Source: Strigops habroptila (taxonomy: Eukaryota; Chordata; Aves; Psittaciformes; Psittacidae). Taken from it: a DNA stretch of 64,000 bases. Made by a program: the position numbers and the translations under genes. Below the pieces are notes generated by a model that was not told the DNA's origin, did not search any database, and was given only the letters and a program-made list of their open reading frames with translations. Positions 10,101-22,100 of this stretch are shown here, piece by piece. The stretch covers positions 98,019,552-98,083,551 of the forward strand of contig NC_044277.2 in assembly GCF_004027225.2 (NCBI RefSeq), in the 5' to 3' direction. The first letter of the stretch is position 1. Each line of letters opens with the position of its first letter.

Positions 10101-13100
10101 CAAGCTGGAACAGTTTGACCAGCAGTGAGATATGCAAAACTACGGGTATTTTCAGGATGGAGACCTTACGCGCAGAGTTTCAATGGCACTTTGCAGTTTT
10201 CTGGCTTAAAATAAAGTGCTCAGTGTTGTGGTGTTTCCCATGAAAAGCTGAAAGCTTTTATACCACCTCAATTATAAAATCATTGTCCTGCAGATCGGAC
10301 TGAAGCTTTTGGGGAGATTTATCTGCTTAATGGAGGGTTCAGTCCAAAACAGTGTTTGGAGTGGAAAGGAAGTCCTTGTCCTAGGTAAGAAGTCACCAGA
10401 TAGCTCTGTTGATCCCCACTGGCTGATCTAAGAGGAGCCATTGTCCTTGCCTATCTGAAAACACGAATTTTGTTGCAAGTCCTCTTCTTAATCCACAAGA
10501 AGCTGTATTTCCATAACCACTGCTTTCTGCTGAGCAAGTTGATAATTAACTGTAGTTACTTGTATTTATGAAATGCTTGTCTGCAGGTTGCCCTTGAAAC
10601 CGGTCCTCTGATGCATTCCCATCTGCCTGGTTTGGAGTTAGACGAAACCTTTGCGTGGCTGCGCTGCGCACTGAAGTTTACCTTGCTTAAAATCCTGGTA
10701 AAATCACCAGGTAACGTCAGTTCTTCCAGTAGGCACATCCTGTGATGTGGCTGTAAACACCTTGTAAATTGGAGCTTGCATCTTAAAAATATTGAGATCT
10801 CTGCAAAAGCTCAACTGATTTGGGGATCCATTCATGAAAAGGAAAAAGGTGGTAAAAAAGGGTGGCAGAGGGAAAGGTCACAGGCTCTTGAGTTGGTTCA
10901 TGTATCCCAGTATAGTGTATGTGTCATCTACAAATGGTTTATGGAGGAACTTTATTTTAGTTAAAAATATGTGTATGTATATTTAGTATAGGATTTGATA
11001 GGCTTTCCTCTGGGTAGCACCAGAGAAGCATAGAAGTAGTGAAATAAAGTAGTATGTATGTTATCTTGCTTGCAAGGAGCTAAGTACTTTCCCACAGCTA
11101 CTTATTTTTAGCAGTAGATATCTGAGTAGAGGAGCTGTCATCTCGGATGCTGCTTGTAACCTGGATCTGCTCCTTTGATCCAGCCGTTGAAATAATCTTG
11201 TGTGTGGCTGCTGTTGAAATAAGAGGAAATACTTCATGGCTGCCGTTGGCGTGACAGGGCCATGGAACATTGCTGCTGGGTTAATTTGGATGACAAGGGA
11301 GAGGACAGTGTTCAGAGGAAACTTCCCAAATTCACCTTTGCAAGACTGCAAGCAGAGAGGTTGAAGGCATGCTGGCTCAGGCTGTCATATGCTGAATGCA
11401 GTTTAAGTGTTGAGAGGAGCTTTACATCCACTTCTGACCTTTCCCTGCCAGTTTCTAGGGTTTCAGGGTGTTTTTTGTCCCCTGTTTCAATAATACAGCT
11501 TGTGGCTGATGTAAAGACAAAAAGACAGTGAAATGCCAATGCGTGCAGGGAGGATTTGGATGGCAGTAGGTTGGAGATGGAAGGGTAGGCAGCAGAGCTG
11601 GACTCATCCGATGGAGCAGCTCTGTGCTAGGAAGACATGTGGAGTGATCCTTTTCTGTTTCATTTGGCTCTTCAGTGGGCTGCTGTGTCCTGTCTGAGGC
11701 TTAGCAGTGCAGGAAGGACGGGCCAGCATGCTTGACGTGGCAGGGAAGCATGGCAGAGTGGGAAAGGATGACCTGTGGGGAGGTGTAAAGCAAACTGCAC
11801 TAACTAAATGGCAGGGAGGGAAGCTTGAGTTGCAATATGTGACCCAGCGGTGTGCACTTGCAGCCCAGAAAGCCAACTGTGTCCTGGGCTGCATCACCAG
11901 CAGCGTGACCAACAGGTTCAGGGAGGGGATTCTCTCCCTCTGCTCCACCCTGGTGAGACCCTCCCTGCAGTCCTGCAGCCAGCTCTGGGTCCTCCAACAT
12001 AAGAAAGACGTGGAGCTGTTGGAGCAAGCCCAGAGGAGGCCACGAAGATGCTCCAAGTGCTGGAGTGCCTCTGCTGTGGAGGCAGGATGAGAGAGATATT
12101 TGAGATGCTGTTCCTTAGGACTAAGACTTGTAGAAGCAGATGCTGTAGGCAGAACCAGTTTGACTAAGACCCTCTCTTTCATATTTCTTTTGCCATTGCC
12201 AGCAGGCACTGTTGCCGCCTTGTCAGACTGCCCGTGGATCAGCCCAGCAGAAGTTGGCACTTGGAGGCAAAATCTTTGAAAAGACCATACCAGATGTTTT
12301 CCTTCTTTCAGTACAGAACCACTGCGATACAATAAACCCTGTCAGGAGCGTATCTTGTAAACAGAGGGCTACCTTTCCTAGGAGAAACCAGCAGAAAGTT
12401 TGAGACCTGATTTTTCCTGATGCTCATTAATTTTGACTGACTTCTGCATTGCCATGGTAATGGACAGACGGTTTTTACATAATTTTTCTCTTGTCATCTG
12501 TACCCATAAAAAAAGATTAAGCACTCCTTTTCAGCCCAAACTAGACAGTGCTAAAACCTCAGCTCCTTTAATCTACCACTCGGTAGCCCCAGCTGTGCTG
12601 TCTGGGCGGCCTTTTTGCTGGGGCTTTAGAATGGGCTCTGTGGAAATAATAACTGACATGAAGCCTCTTTTCATCCGTCGCTGATAACGCGCTCATGCTG
12701 AATGAGCAGGAGCTCCAAAGGGTAACGTGGAGCCAGAGGGATGACTTGTGGTAGCGATACAGATGGTGTGTAAGCTCTCCATTGGGGAAATCTCATCTAG
12801 CTCTCAAATGGATAAGCTTGTCTCTATCACTGCTTGTTCTTTACGTTATTTAAATTACCTGTTGTGAGTAGCTTTTTATTTTTTAATGGAAGAACCTGGT
12901 TTTTCCAAGGATGCAGTGCTGGAGGGATTGTGTTTCTCCTCCCTAGCTGCTGGCACCATTGACCGGTTTCATGCTGGGGTGATGGAGGGTAGATGTTCTG
13001 TAGCTACGAGGCCCCTCCAAGCTTCAGGAAAAGTGTTTCAGTGGTTTTTTCTACACCCTACTGAAAGATTCAGTGTGAGCTCAGCTGTTACCACCTATCG

Positions 13101-16100
13101 GGGAACCGATTTGGGAGATTTGCTGTGAAGTTGAACCATGAAAAGCGTTTTGATTGAAGTTCCTGTTTTATTAAGCCTTGGAGAACATACCCAGGAGTCA
13201 AATCCACAGGAGAGCAGGCCTGAACCTACAACAATTCCTGTGGGAATTTCGTTTGGCATCTCTTATTAAAGGAAACATGCGATGGTTGTTACTGGGAAGG
13301 CAACATTACTGTGGTCTTGAGCTTTTCGGCTTTGTAAATTGTGATACAATTCAAGGTGCTATTTGTTGAACTATGTAGTTAAAGGTCAGTTTGAAGCTTT
13401 TCCTCCCATGTAAGCGTTTGATTCCCTTTCAGATTCTATTTTTGAAGCTTTTAAAAGCTTTTCCTATATTCAAATTTGGTTCTATTTCCTTTGACAACTC
13501 ACAGCATCCTTTTGTTTTTTGTCTTTTTTTTTTTTAACTGGGGCTCGACATTTGTTTTCCTGATGCCCTCAGTTCCATAAATACAGCAAATGCAAATCAC
13601 GCCGCACTTCAGATCGTCTAGTGTAAAGCATGACCCTTTCAAGGGTAATGTATTTTCATCTGGAAGAAAGTAATTTGAAATACAAGTGCCAACAGGGAAA
13701 AGGAGCATCTGTGTGAACTTTCAGACATGCTTCTTAAGCTGCAAACGTGGTGCAGAAATGGGGATCCAAAGCAGATCTAAGCAGCAGATGCATTCCTGAG
13801 AGGATTTAGGACAGCTACAAAGGATATTGTTAATAAGCAAAAATCGAGTGACCTTTAGTAGCATGATGGGAGGCAGTGAAGGGCAGCACAGCACCCTGAA
13901 TGTGTGATCCAGGCTGGTGGTGAGGATGACATGAAGCATCCTAAGGCCAGAGGGTGTTTGCCAAAAGTTAGGGACAAGCTGAAATGAGAAAATCTATTCT
14001 GTAAATACCCAAATTTTACCCATTTCTTGCAGCTAATGCAGCTTGCATGAGCTTGTGCAGCCCTAATGACAAGGCGTGCTGCTCTTCCTTTGATTTTGTT
14101 GTCTTTCCTGCATCTCTTGGGATGCAGCTAGCATTGTGCCAAATATGTGGCAGCTTTGTGTTGTTCGCACTGCTCCGTGTGAAACAAGGCACAGAGGTGA
14201 ACAGGAGTGCCTGTGGGTCTGTGGAGAAACTGGTGTTTGGCCCTGGCCTGTACTGTAAAAATCCAGGTGCTTCTGGCTACTGGAGATTTCGTGCCAAGGT
14301 GATACAGGCACCTGAAAGAGGCAAAAAGTGGATGCCTTGTTTCTGCTTGCTCAGGTTCTCTGTCAGAATAGCTTAAGGAGAGCTCTCCAAAAATGTTTAG
14401 TTGCATCTAGGTGTAAAAAATAATACCAGGGAGCAATAAATAAACCAAATAATGAGACCTCTGCTTTGAAATACCATGAAACCAGCATGGCGAATTATAA
14501 AGTGGCTTAATAAGCATCCTTTGTCTGTAGCATTTGAATTTCCAAGGGAGATGAGCAGATGGTTGTGCTGTTGGCTTCTGTGGAAAGGCTTGTTGTAGGC
14601 ATGTATTTCAGTATTGTCCATATAATAAAGTGCATGTACATGTGTGTATATATATCTGTTATGAGTTTCTGCATTAAGATTCCACCTTCTCCGTCCTTGC
14701 AGCCTTCCCTTGGTTTCTTCACTTGTGAAGTTGTTCTTGTAACTTAGGGAGGAATGGTTGTGTGGAAAAAAATCCTTGCTGAAATAGTATTTAGCATTTA
14801 CACTCATAGACAGACCTTATTGTGCAGGTGTGTTCTGGATGTACAGGCTTTCTTTGTCCTTTCGCACTTGGCTTTGCTGCTGTTAAATTCTGGGACAGCG
14901 TTTGATTGCTGCAGCTAAGTAACAGGATCCACTACTAGGTAATTTCCCAGTGGAAGACCTAGGTACTCCTCTTTTAAAACAGACTATCTGGCAGTTCAGG
15001 AGGATGCTGCTCATTTTCCAAAAGTGTCTGTCAGCAAAACCAAGGAGAAGATTATCAGGTGGGAGGCAGTTGCTGATGTGGGGGCTCACCTCAGCAGGGG
15101 AGATGCCTTTCTCTGCACTGAGCCTTCATAATGCAATACCTAACAAGTGCAATAGCTGCATAGCTGTTCCTCCTGCTCTGTTGGCCAAAAAGCCTTGAAC
15201 AAGGCCAAAAAAGCAGAAACCTCTGAGGCTTGGTACGCCCATTGAGCTGTGTTTGTATGGGGAGGAAGGGTGTCCCACCTGCTCCTTTGCTCTGCATCCC
15301 TGCGCCGGCACTAAAGCTTTTGTGGCCACATCATGCATTGCATTGGGGGAAAAAATGGCTTTGGCCGCAGCCCAACCTTTTGTTTAATGGTGCTTTCACT
15401 TTGCAGCCAGATTGCTTCCCTGCTCCTCCACGCCTGCCTGTGCTGGCAAGAGAGGTAGGAGGGGGAGGAAGGGCACAGCGCTGCTCGTTTCCTTTGCAGC
15501 GTAGCTCTGAGCTGTGTTTTCCTGCCGTCGCTGCGGACGAGGAGCCTTTCTGCCTGGTTTTCCAGGCTGTCTCGAAGAGTCGGTCAATCTGCAGACACTG
15601 GTGGGCTCTGACCAAAGCCTCTCTCTGGTTGAAGACCGGCTGGTGTGTGGCCCGGCAGCTTGGCTTGCTGCTACCCTCAGTTTTGTTCTTTTCTGCTTGT
15701 TTTTTTATCTTGGTGGAGCAAAGCAGCCTTGCGTTCCTGAAAGCAAAGCACCAAGTGGCTGAGAAAACAGTTGCTGTGGAAACAGAGCGTATTAAAGTTA
15801 TTACAGCGAGAATAAAACACACAGGGCTACAAAGGCTTCACTCCTATTCAGGCTTTATTAGGAAAGTAATAAACCATCACAGTGGTGCTCAAGTGGCTGG
15901 AGACGGAAGCCTGCAGACAAAATGATTGTGCTTCCATCAGTGACGCACAAATATGCACGCAGTGGGCGGCCAGGAGCGGTCGGTCATCTAACCTTGGGAA
16001 AGGTTCCTTGAGTCTCTTCTCTCCAGTGCCACCCCACAAACATTGTTGACTTTGAGACAAGAAGGTTCTCCAGAGCTGTGCTGGTGTACTGCAGGGTCTG

Positions 16101-19100
16101 GGGTGATGCGGATGATGGGGTCAAGGGGGCTGGGGTCTTAATTTGGATCCAGAGTTTGCTGGAGATGCAGGTGTTTTTCTTGATGCCTGTAGTGAGGTCC
16201 CAGCTCCAGTGTAGTGTTGCTTAATTGGTACCCACAGGGAAATCTGTTGACAAAAAAATGTGAAGAGCGGTATATTCTTAAAACACTCATTTTGTCTTGT
16301 GGGCTGCTCTGGCTTGGAAGCTGATTGTGTGAAATACGTGTTTTGTTTTCTTTTATCTTTAAGCTCTCGAAACCTTTTGTGACTGTGTGGTTAGGAAAGG
16401 CTGGAAAATAAGGTAGTAGAGGAGTGCCAAAATATCATTACCTAAACCGATGCTCTGCTCAACACAAAAGGCGGGAGCTAAAAGTGGAGGTTGCAGGTGA
16501 ATCATGTTTAGTCTGTGCATTGGTGATGACAGTTCAGTGAAACGGGAGCTGTTCCTGCTTCTGTAGGAAGGTGGGTCTCTTTGTTTCCTTTAAGGATGTG
16601 CACATTTGGTGGTTACAGTCAAGGCTCAAATTTGTGTCTGCTCAGTCACAGCTCGCTGCCGTAATCACTGGAAACAGTGACAGTCACAGCTGTCTCCTCC
16701 ATGTGCTCTTTGACAGGTTTTATGCAAGGGAGCCAAATAAATAGAAGTATTTTGCTTCAGCTGTAGTTCCCAAGATGCTGCCACACAGACATAAGCCAGC
16801 GCTACCGGGGAAGACAGTGGTCCTGCTTTTGCTGCTCTCTCTGCCCTTCCTCTGGTAAGCTGAGGTTAAAATAAAGCCAGCCAGGTTAAAATGAACCCAG
16901 CAGGAAAAAGGAAGTGCTTGGTTTCTCTCTGCTTCAATTCCTGGTTCATGGGGAGGCCTTGTGAACAGGAGGGGTGGGAGAAGGGCGGCCAGACTTTTGT
17001 TTAAGCGCTTGCTTTTGTGTATCTGTGAACCTGTGGCAATAGGCTGGAGTTTAACAACCCTTCACACCCATCTGAGTGGATCCTACTGTGGCCGCATCCT
17101 GTCTGTAGCTGCCTGCACTGGCATGCACTTGACCCTGCCGTGAACTGGTTCAGGAAACTAACTGGCTTTTATTGTACTTCTTTCCCCTTTTGTTTTGGTT
17201 GGTTTGGTTTAATTTTTGTGGGAGGGCGAGTCCTTGAAGTGGTTTCCCACGGGGCGAGGTGAGCACCGGCAATGGGAAGGTGTGGCTGGTGGGGATGGAC
17301 GGAGGATGGGGATGCAGCGGGGCTCTGGCATGGCCACCTTGGATGGGACAGGCGGCAGGATGGCAGTGCCAGTGAGGCCAGCCGAAAGCAGGCTGCTCAT
17401 GGAGCTGGGGATGGGGCTGACAGACTAGGAAGCTAGGTGAGAGGTGTTTATTTTTAAGCCTGTGACAACCAGCACCCAGGTATAAATAATGGAGTGTGAT
17501 GGGATTGTTTTGAGTAAAAGCACATCGAGCTGGCACAGAGGCATTCGGGATAATAATAGAATCAGGGAATGGTTTGGGTTGGAATGGACCTGAAAGATCA
17601 TCTAGTTCCAACCCCCTGCCATGGGCAGGGATGCCCTCCACTAGACCAGGTTGCTCCAAGCCCCGTCCAACCTGGCCTTGAACACTGCCAGGGATGGGGC
17701 AGCCACAGCTTCTCTGGGCAACCTGTGCCAGGGCCTCACCACCCTCACAGGGAAGAACTTCTGCCTCAGATCTCATCTAAATCTCCCCTCTGTCAGTTTA
17801 AAGCCATTCCTCCTTGTCCTGTCCTTACCTGCCCTTGTCAAAAGCCCCTCCAATTAAATCAATTAAATACTTGATTTAATGAATTTGAGAGGTACTTGAG
17901 ACAGGTTTACCAGCAAGTACTCTCTGTGGTGCAGTGCTGCTCTGTTCAGCCTTGGGAGATGCTGGCCTCCCCCAAACTTGCTTTTCTTCAGTGCTACGAG
18001 TCAGGCAGGGACCTGCAGAGCTGCTGAGACCTGGGAGAGCTGAGGGAATCCCTCCTGTCCTGCAACCAGCAGCAATTAGTAACCAGTGGCACAAAAGCTT
18101 TTCAGTCTCTAACTCTCGCCTGTCCAAAAGACGGCGGTTGGAGAATGACATAATTGACCTTGTCAGCAAAATGCATCAAATGTTGTGTGGTCAGGATTAC
18201 TCGGCACAGGCATTGAGCAGATGGATGGGTAAAACATTTTGTTCCGCACGATTTGAGTGTTAATCAGGCTGTGCTTGATCCTGGGAGTCCCTCTGTGCTC
18301 ATTCCCTCTTTGCAGTCTCACACTTCAATGCAGGTAGAAGAGGAGACTTCCCTCCTTCCCATCTAATTTCTGCTTTGTTGTGGGTGTGCGAGGAATTTGG
18401 AGGCAAGGCTGGCAAAAGCTGCAAGGTTCCTTTGTTTTTTTTGAGGGAATGTGCAGAGCTTCTTTCCTCTACCCACAACAACATTACTCTCCTTCCTGCC
18501 CTAGAGCTTGTGCAGAGAGGTGGAAATTAGACCTGACTGCAGGACAGCATGTTTGTTGGAGCTGTGGTGTGTATCCTGTGGGTGTGTACTGCAGTCCTGC
18601 ATCCAGCTCTGGGGCTCCCAACATAAGAAGGATGTGGAGCTGTTGGAGCTAGTCCAGAGGAAGCCACAAGGATCATCAAGGGGCTGGAGCACCTCTGCTA
18701 TGGAGACAGGCTGAGAGAGCTGGACTGGTTCAGCCTGGAGAAGAGAAGGCTCCGGGGACACCTCAGAGCAGCTTCCAGTGCCTAAAGGGGCTGACAGGAA
18801 AGCTGGAGAGGGGCTTTTGACAAGGGCAGGTAGGGACAAGACAAGGGGGAATGGCTTTAAACTGACAGAGGGGAGATTTAGCTGAGATGTGAGGCAGAAG
18901 TTCTTCCCTGTGAGGGTGGTGAGGCCCTGGCACAGGTTGCCCAGAGAAGCTGTGGCTGCCCCATCCCTGGCAGTGTTCAAGGCCAGGTTGGACGGGGCTT
19001 GGAGCAACCTGCTCTAGTGGAAGGTGTCCCTGCCCATGGCAGGGGGTTGGAACTAGATGAGCTTTGAGTTTCCTTCCAACCCTGACCATTTAGTATTCTT

Positions 19101-22100
19101 TTGTCTGACCTCATCCTGCTTCATACAGTGAGGTGCTGCTACTTCTCTTACTGAGGGAGATACCACTGTATGAGCATTCAGACCACAATGCTCTTTCCTG
19201 GAGGTACCTGCAGCAGTTCTCCCCATGGCACTACAGAATTTCTCCAGGCAGTTTCCCAAGGAGACAAGTAGCTTCTTGGTGACCTCTTATTGAAGAGCCC
19301 TTAATGCTGCCTCCCATAAGCTGTCTGCTCTGTTCAGCCCATTTTCCATGTTGGGTACTTATACTAAATTTCCATGTTGTTTGTCAGTGCTGTGTTCGCT
19401 GCTGGGTCCATCGTCTGAATTGCTGGTGTGCTGCTACTACACTGCAGGGGTTTCAGCATCTCAGGTGGTGTCTGAATGAGCAATTAAACATTCATAAAGG
19501 TTGTCAGACACTTTACAGAAAAAAGTAAAAAGAGACGCTCATATTTGGTGTTTTTCAGGAAAAAATAATGCAAAGCTCAGCTTTTGAGCACTTTATGCCA
19601 TCTTCTTCCATATGTTTCAGGCTCTTTGCAAAACTGAAGTTATGTTGTTCTGCTCTAAAACTAGTCTGAAGCATGTCAGGACTTGGGGTTCCAGCACCAA
19701 GCAGAGACCTTTGTTACTGCCCAGTTTGAGGAGCTAAAGATACAGAATTTGAGTGAAAATATTTGTTCCTTAGCCAAAAAACATATTAGGCCCTGAGCTG
19801 AATTTTCAGCCCAATGCTGAAATGTTAACTGAAGCTCCGTAGATGCTTTGGGGTGGATGTAGGTGGCTTGGTGCTGCCCCTCTCCTGCTGTCAGAAGGAG
19901 AGAAAGAGTTTTTATATTCAAAATAGTGTGGCCAGCAGGACTAGGGCAGTGACTGTCCCCCTGTACTCAGCACTGGTGAGGCCACACCTTGAATACTGTG
20001 TTCAGTTTTGGGTCCCAAACTATAAGAAAGACATTGAGGGGCTGGAGTGCATCCAAAGAGCAAGAAGCTGGTGAAAGGTCTGAAGCACAAGTCTTGGGAG
20101 CAATGGCTGAGGGAACTGGGGTAGTCTGGCCTGGAGAATAGGAGGCTCAGGGGAGACCTTATAAATTTCTCAAACTACCTGAAAGGAGAAAGTAGTGAGG
20201 GGAAGTTGGTCTCTTCTCCCAAGTTACAAGGGGTAGGACAAGAGGAAATGGCCTCAAGTTGCGCCAGGGGAGGTTTAGGTTAGATATTAGGAAAATAATT
20301 CTTCACCAAAAGGGTTGTCAAGCACTGGAACAGGCTCCCTAGGGCACTGGTGGAGTCACCAGTCCTGGTTGTATTTAAGACGTGAAGATGTGGCACTTAG
20401 GGACATGGTTTAGTGGTGGACTTGGCAGTGCTGGGTTAACGGTTGGACTCAATGATCTCAATGGTCTTTTGCAACCTAAATGATTCTATGATCCACTGCA
20501 GCCCAGCGGAGGATTGCAGCATATGGAGAAGGGAAGGTTCAAAGGAGGATTTGTGTCTGTGTTTGTGCAAGGAGCTATTTTATTTTCAATTAAGCCTTTT
20601 GTTCTTGTCCGGTTTGGTGCATGTCTGGAGAGTCCCCTGTGGCCATGACCTTGGGTGAATCATGGAAAAGAAACTGCAGTTGTTAATGCCACCTCTCCAT
20701 GTGACGCCCAGTCACTTTGGTGCTAGACTGTAAATAGCTGGGTTGCACCGTCTATGAAATCATTGAGCTATTTGCCCAGCCTGTGTGTTCATTTAGCCTC
20801 ACAGCATCCCTCTTGGGTGGTTTCAAACCATCCCAATTTCATGGATAGGGAAATTAAAATCTTGTTGCTGAAATACTGTGTGTTGTAAAAAGCCCAAATG
20901 AATGGTCATGTGTTGCTAGGCCATCCGTTTGCTACACCAACATAAGGTTGCTGTTAGTTGTAGAGGAATTTATTTGTAACGTTTAGTTCTCTCGTAGCCT
21001 CCAAGCAAATAATTTAAAATACTCATGAAGACTGGATGGGCCTGGTGATCTCCATCAGTACACAGGTTTCCCCACTATCTTTTTGCCTGGGAGAACAAAG
21101 GGGAATGCAAAAAAGCACCAGAAGATCATAGAATCCTAGAATGGTTTGGGTTGGAAGGGACATGGTTGGTTTCTGGGCTCAAGCGCACACTGCCAGGTCA
21201 TGGTGAGCTTCTCATTGACCAACACCCCCAAGTCGTTCTCCTCAGGGCTGCTCTCAATCCCGTCTCCCCCAGCCTGTGTCTGTGCTTGGAATTGCCCCGA
21301 CCCAGGTGCAGGACCTTGCACTTGGCCTTGTTGAACTCCATGATGTTGGCACTGTCACCCCTCTCCAGCCTGTCCAGGTCCCTCTGGATGGATCCCTTCC
21401 CTCCAGTGTGTTGACCGCACCACGCAGCTTGGTGTTATGAACAGACTTGCTGAGGGTGCTCGATCCCACTGTCCATGCTGCCAACAAAGATGTTGAAATC
21501 CATGGCCTGTAGCTGGAGAGCAGCAGCTGTGCTGTGTTACGGCTGGCTGGCATTGCTTTCAACGGGCTTGTTTGTTTAATTTATGAATAGGAAAAAGAGA
21601 CCTCCAGAAAATAGGTTAATCATCAGCTCCAAAAATGCAGTTGGGTTTACCTGGTGCCCAAGCAGCACTGCTCAATTAGTGTATGTGAAGCTGTGATTTA
21701 CATTTGTGAATCTCTCAGTAGTTTGTCTAATTTTTTTAATATAGATATATAAATATGTGATTGGGAGGATTCAAGTGCGGAGCTTTTTGGCTGCAGCAAA
21801 CCTTTAACTTTTAAGCAATGTCCTGGTGTGTAAACACAAACCTGGTTGTAGTCTTTCTCTTTTTGTTTTTTTCCTTCCTCAGAGAAATGAAACTGGCCAT
21901 GTGTAGCGTTTGGTTTTGTTTCTGCTTTTATCTGAGAGCCACAGAAGTGACATATTAACTCACTGAAAGGCTTCCAAAATCCAGCCAATCCAGCCTGCCC
22001 TCTCTTCCCTCCCCCCTCCAGGGGAGAACAAGAAGATAACTGGAACATCGTCCGTGTCTGCAGTGGTGGCTTCTCAGCTTGAATATGACTAACAGGTGTT

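Noticed and set aside
11604..12332. 242-codon minus-strand frame
   Set aside because: Its middle is antisense to a CR1 ORF2 fragment on the plus strand and the rest has no homology.
18589..19096. CR1 copies considered as protein-coding genes or as retroviral LTRs
   Set aside because: The reverse-transcriptase end, the ATTCTATG tail and the 5' truncation pattern identify them as LINE CR1. No LTR, gag or env was found.
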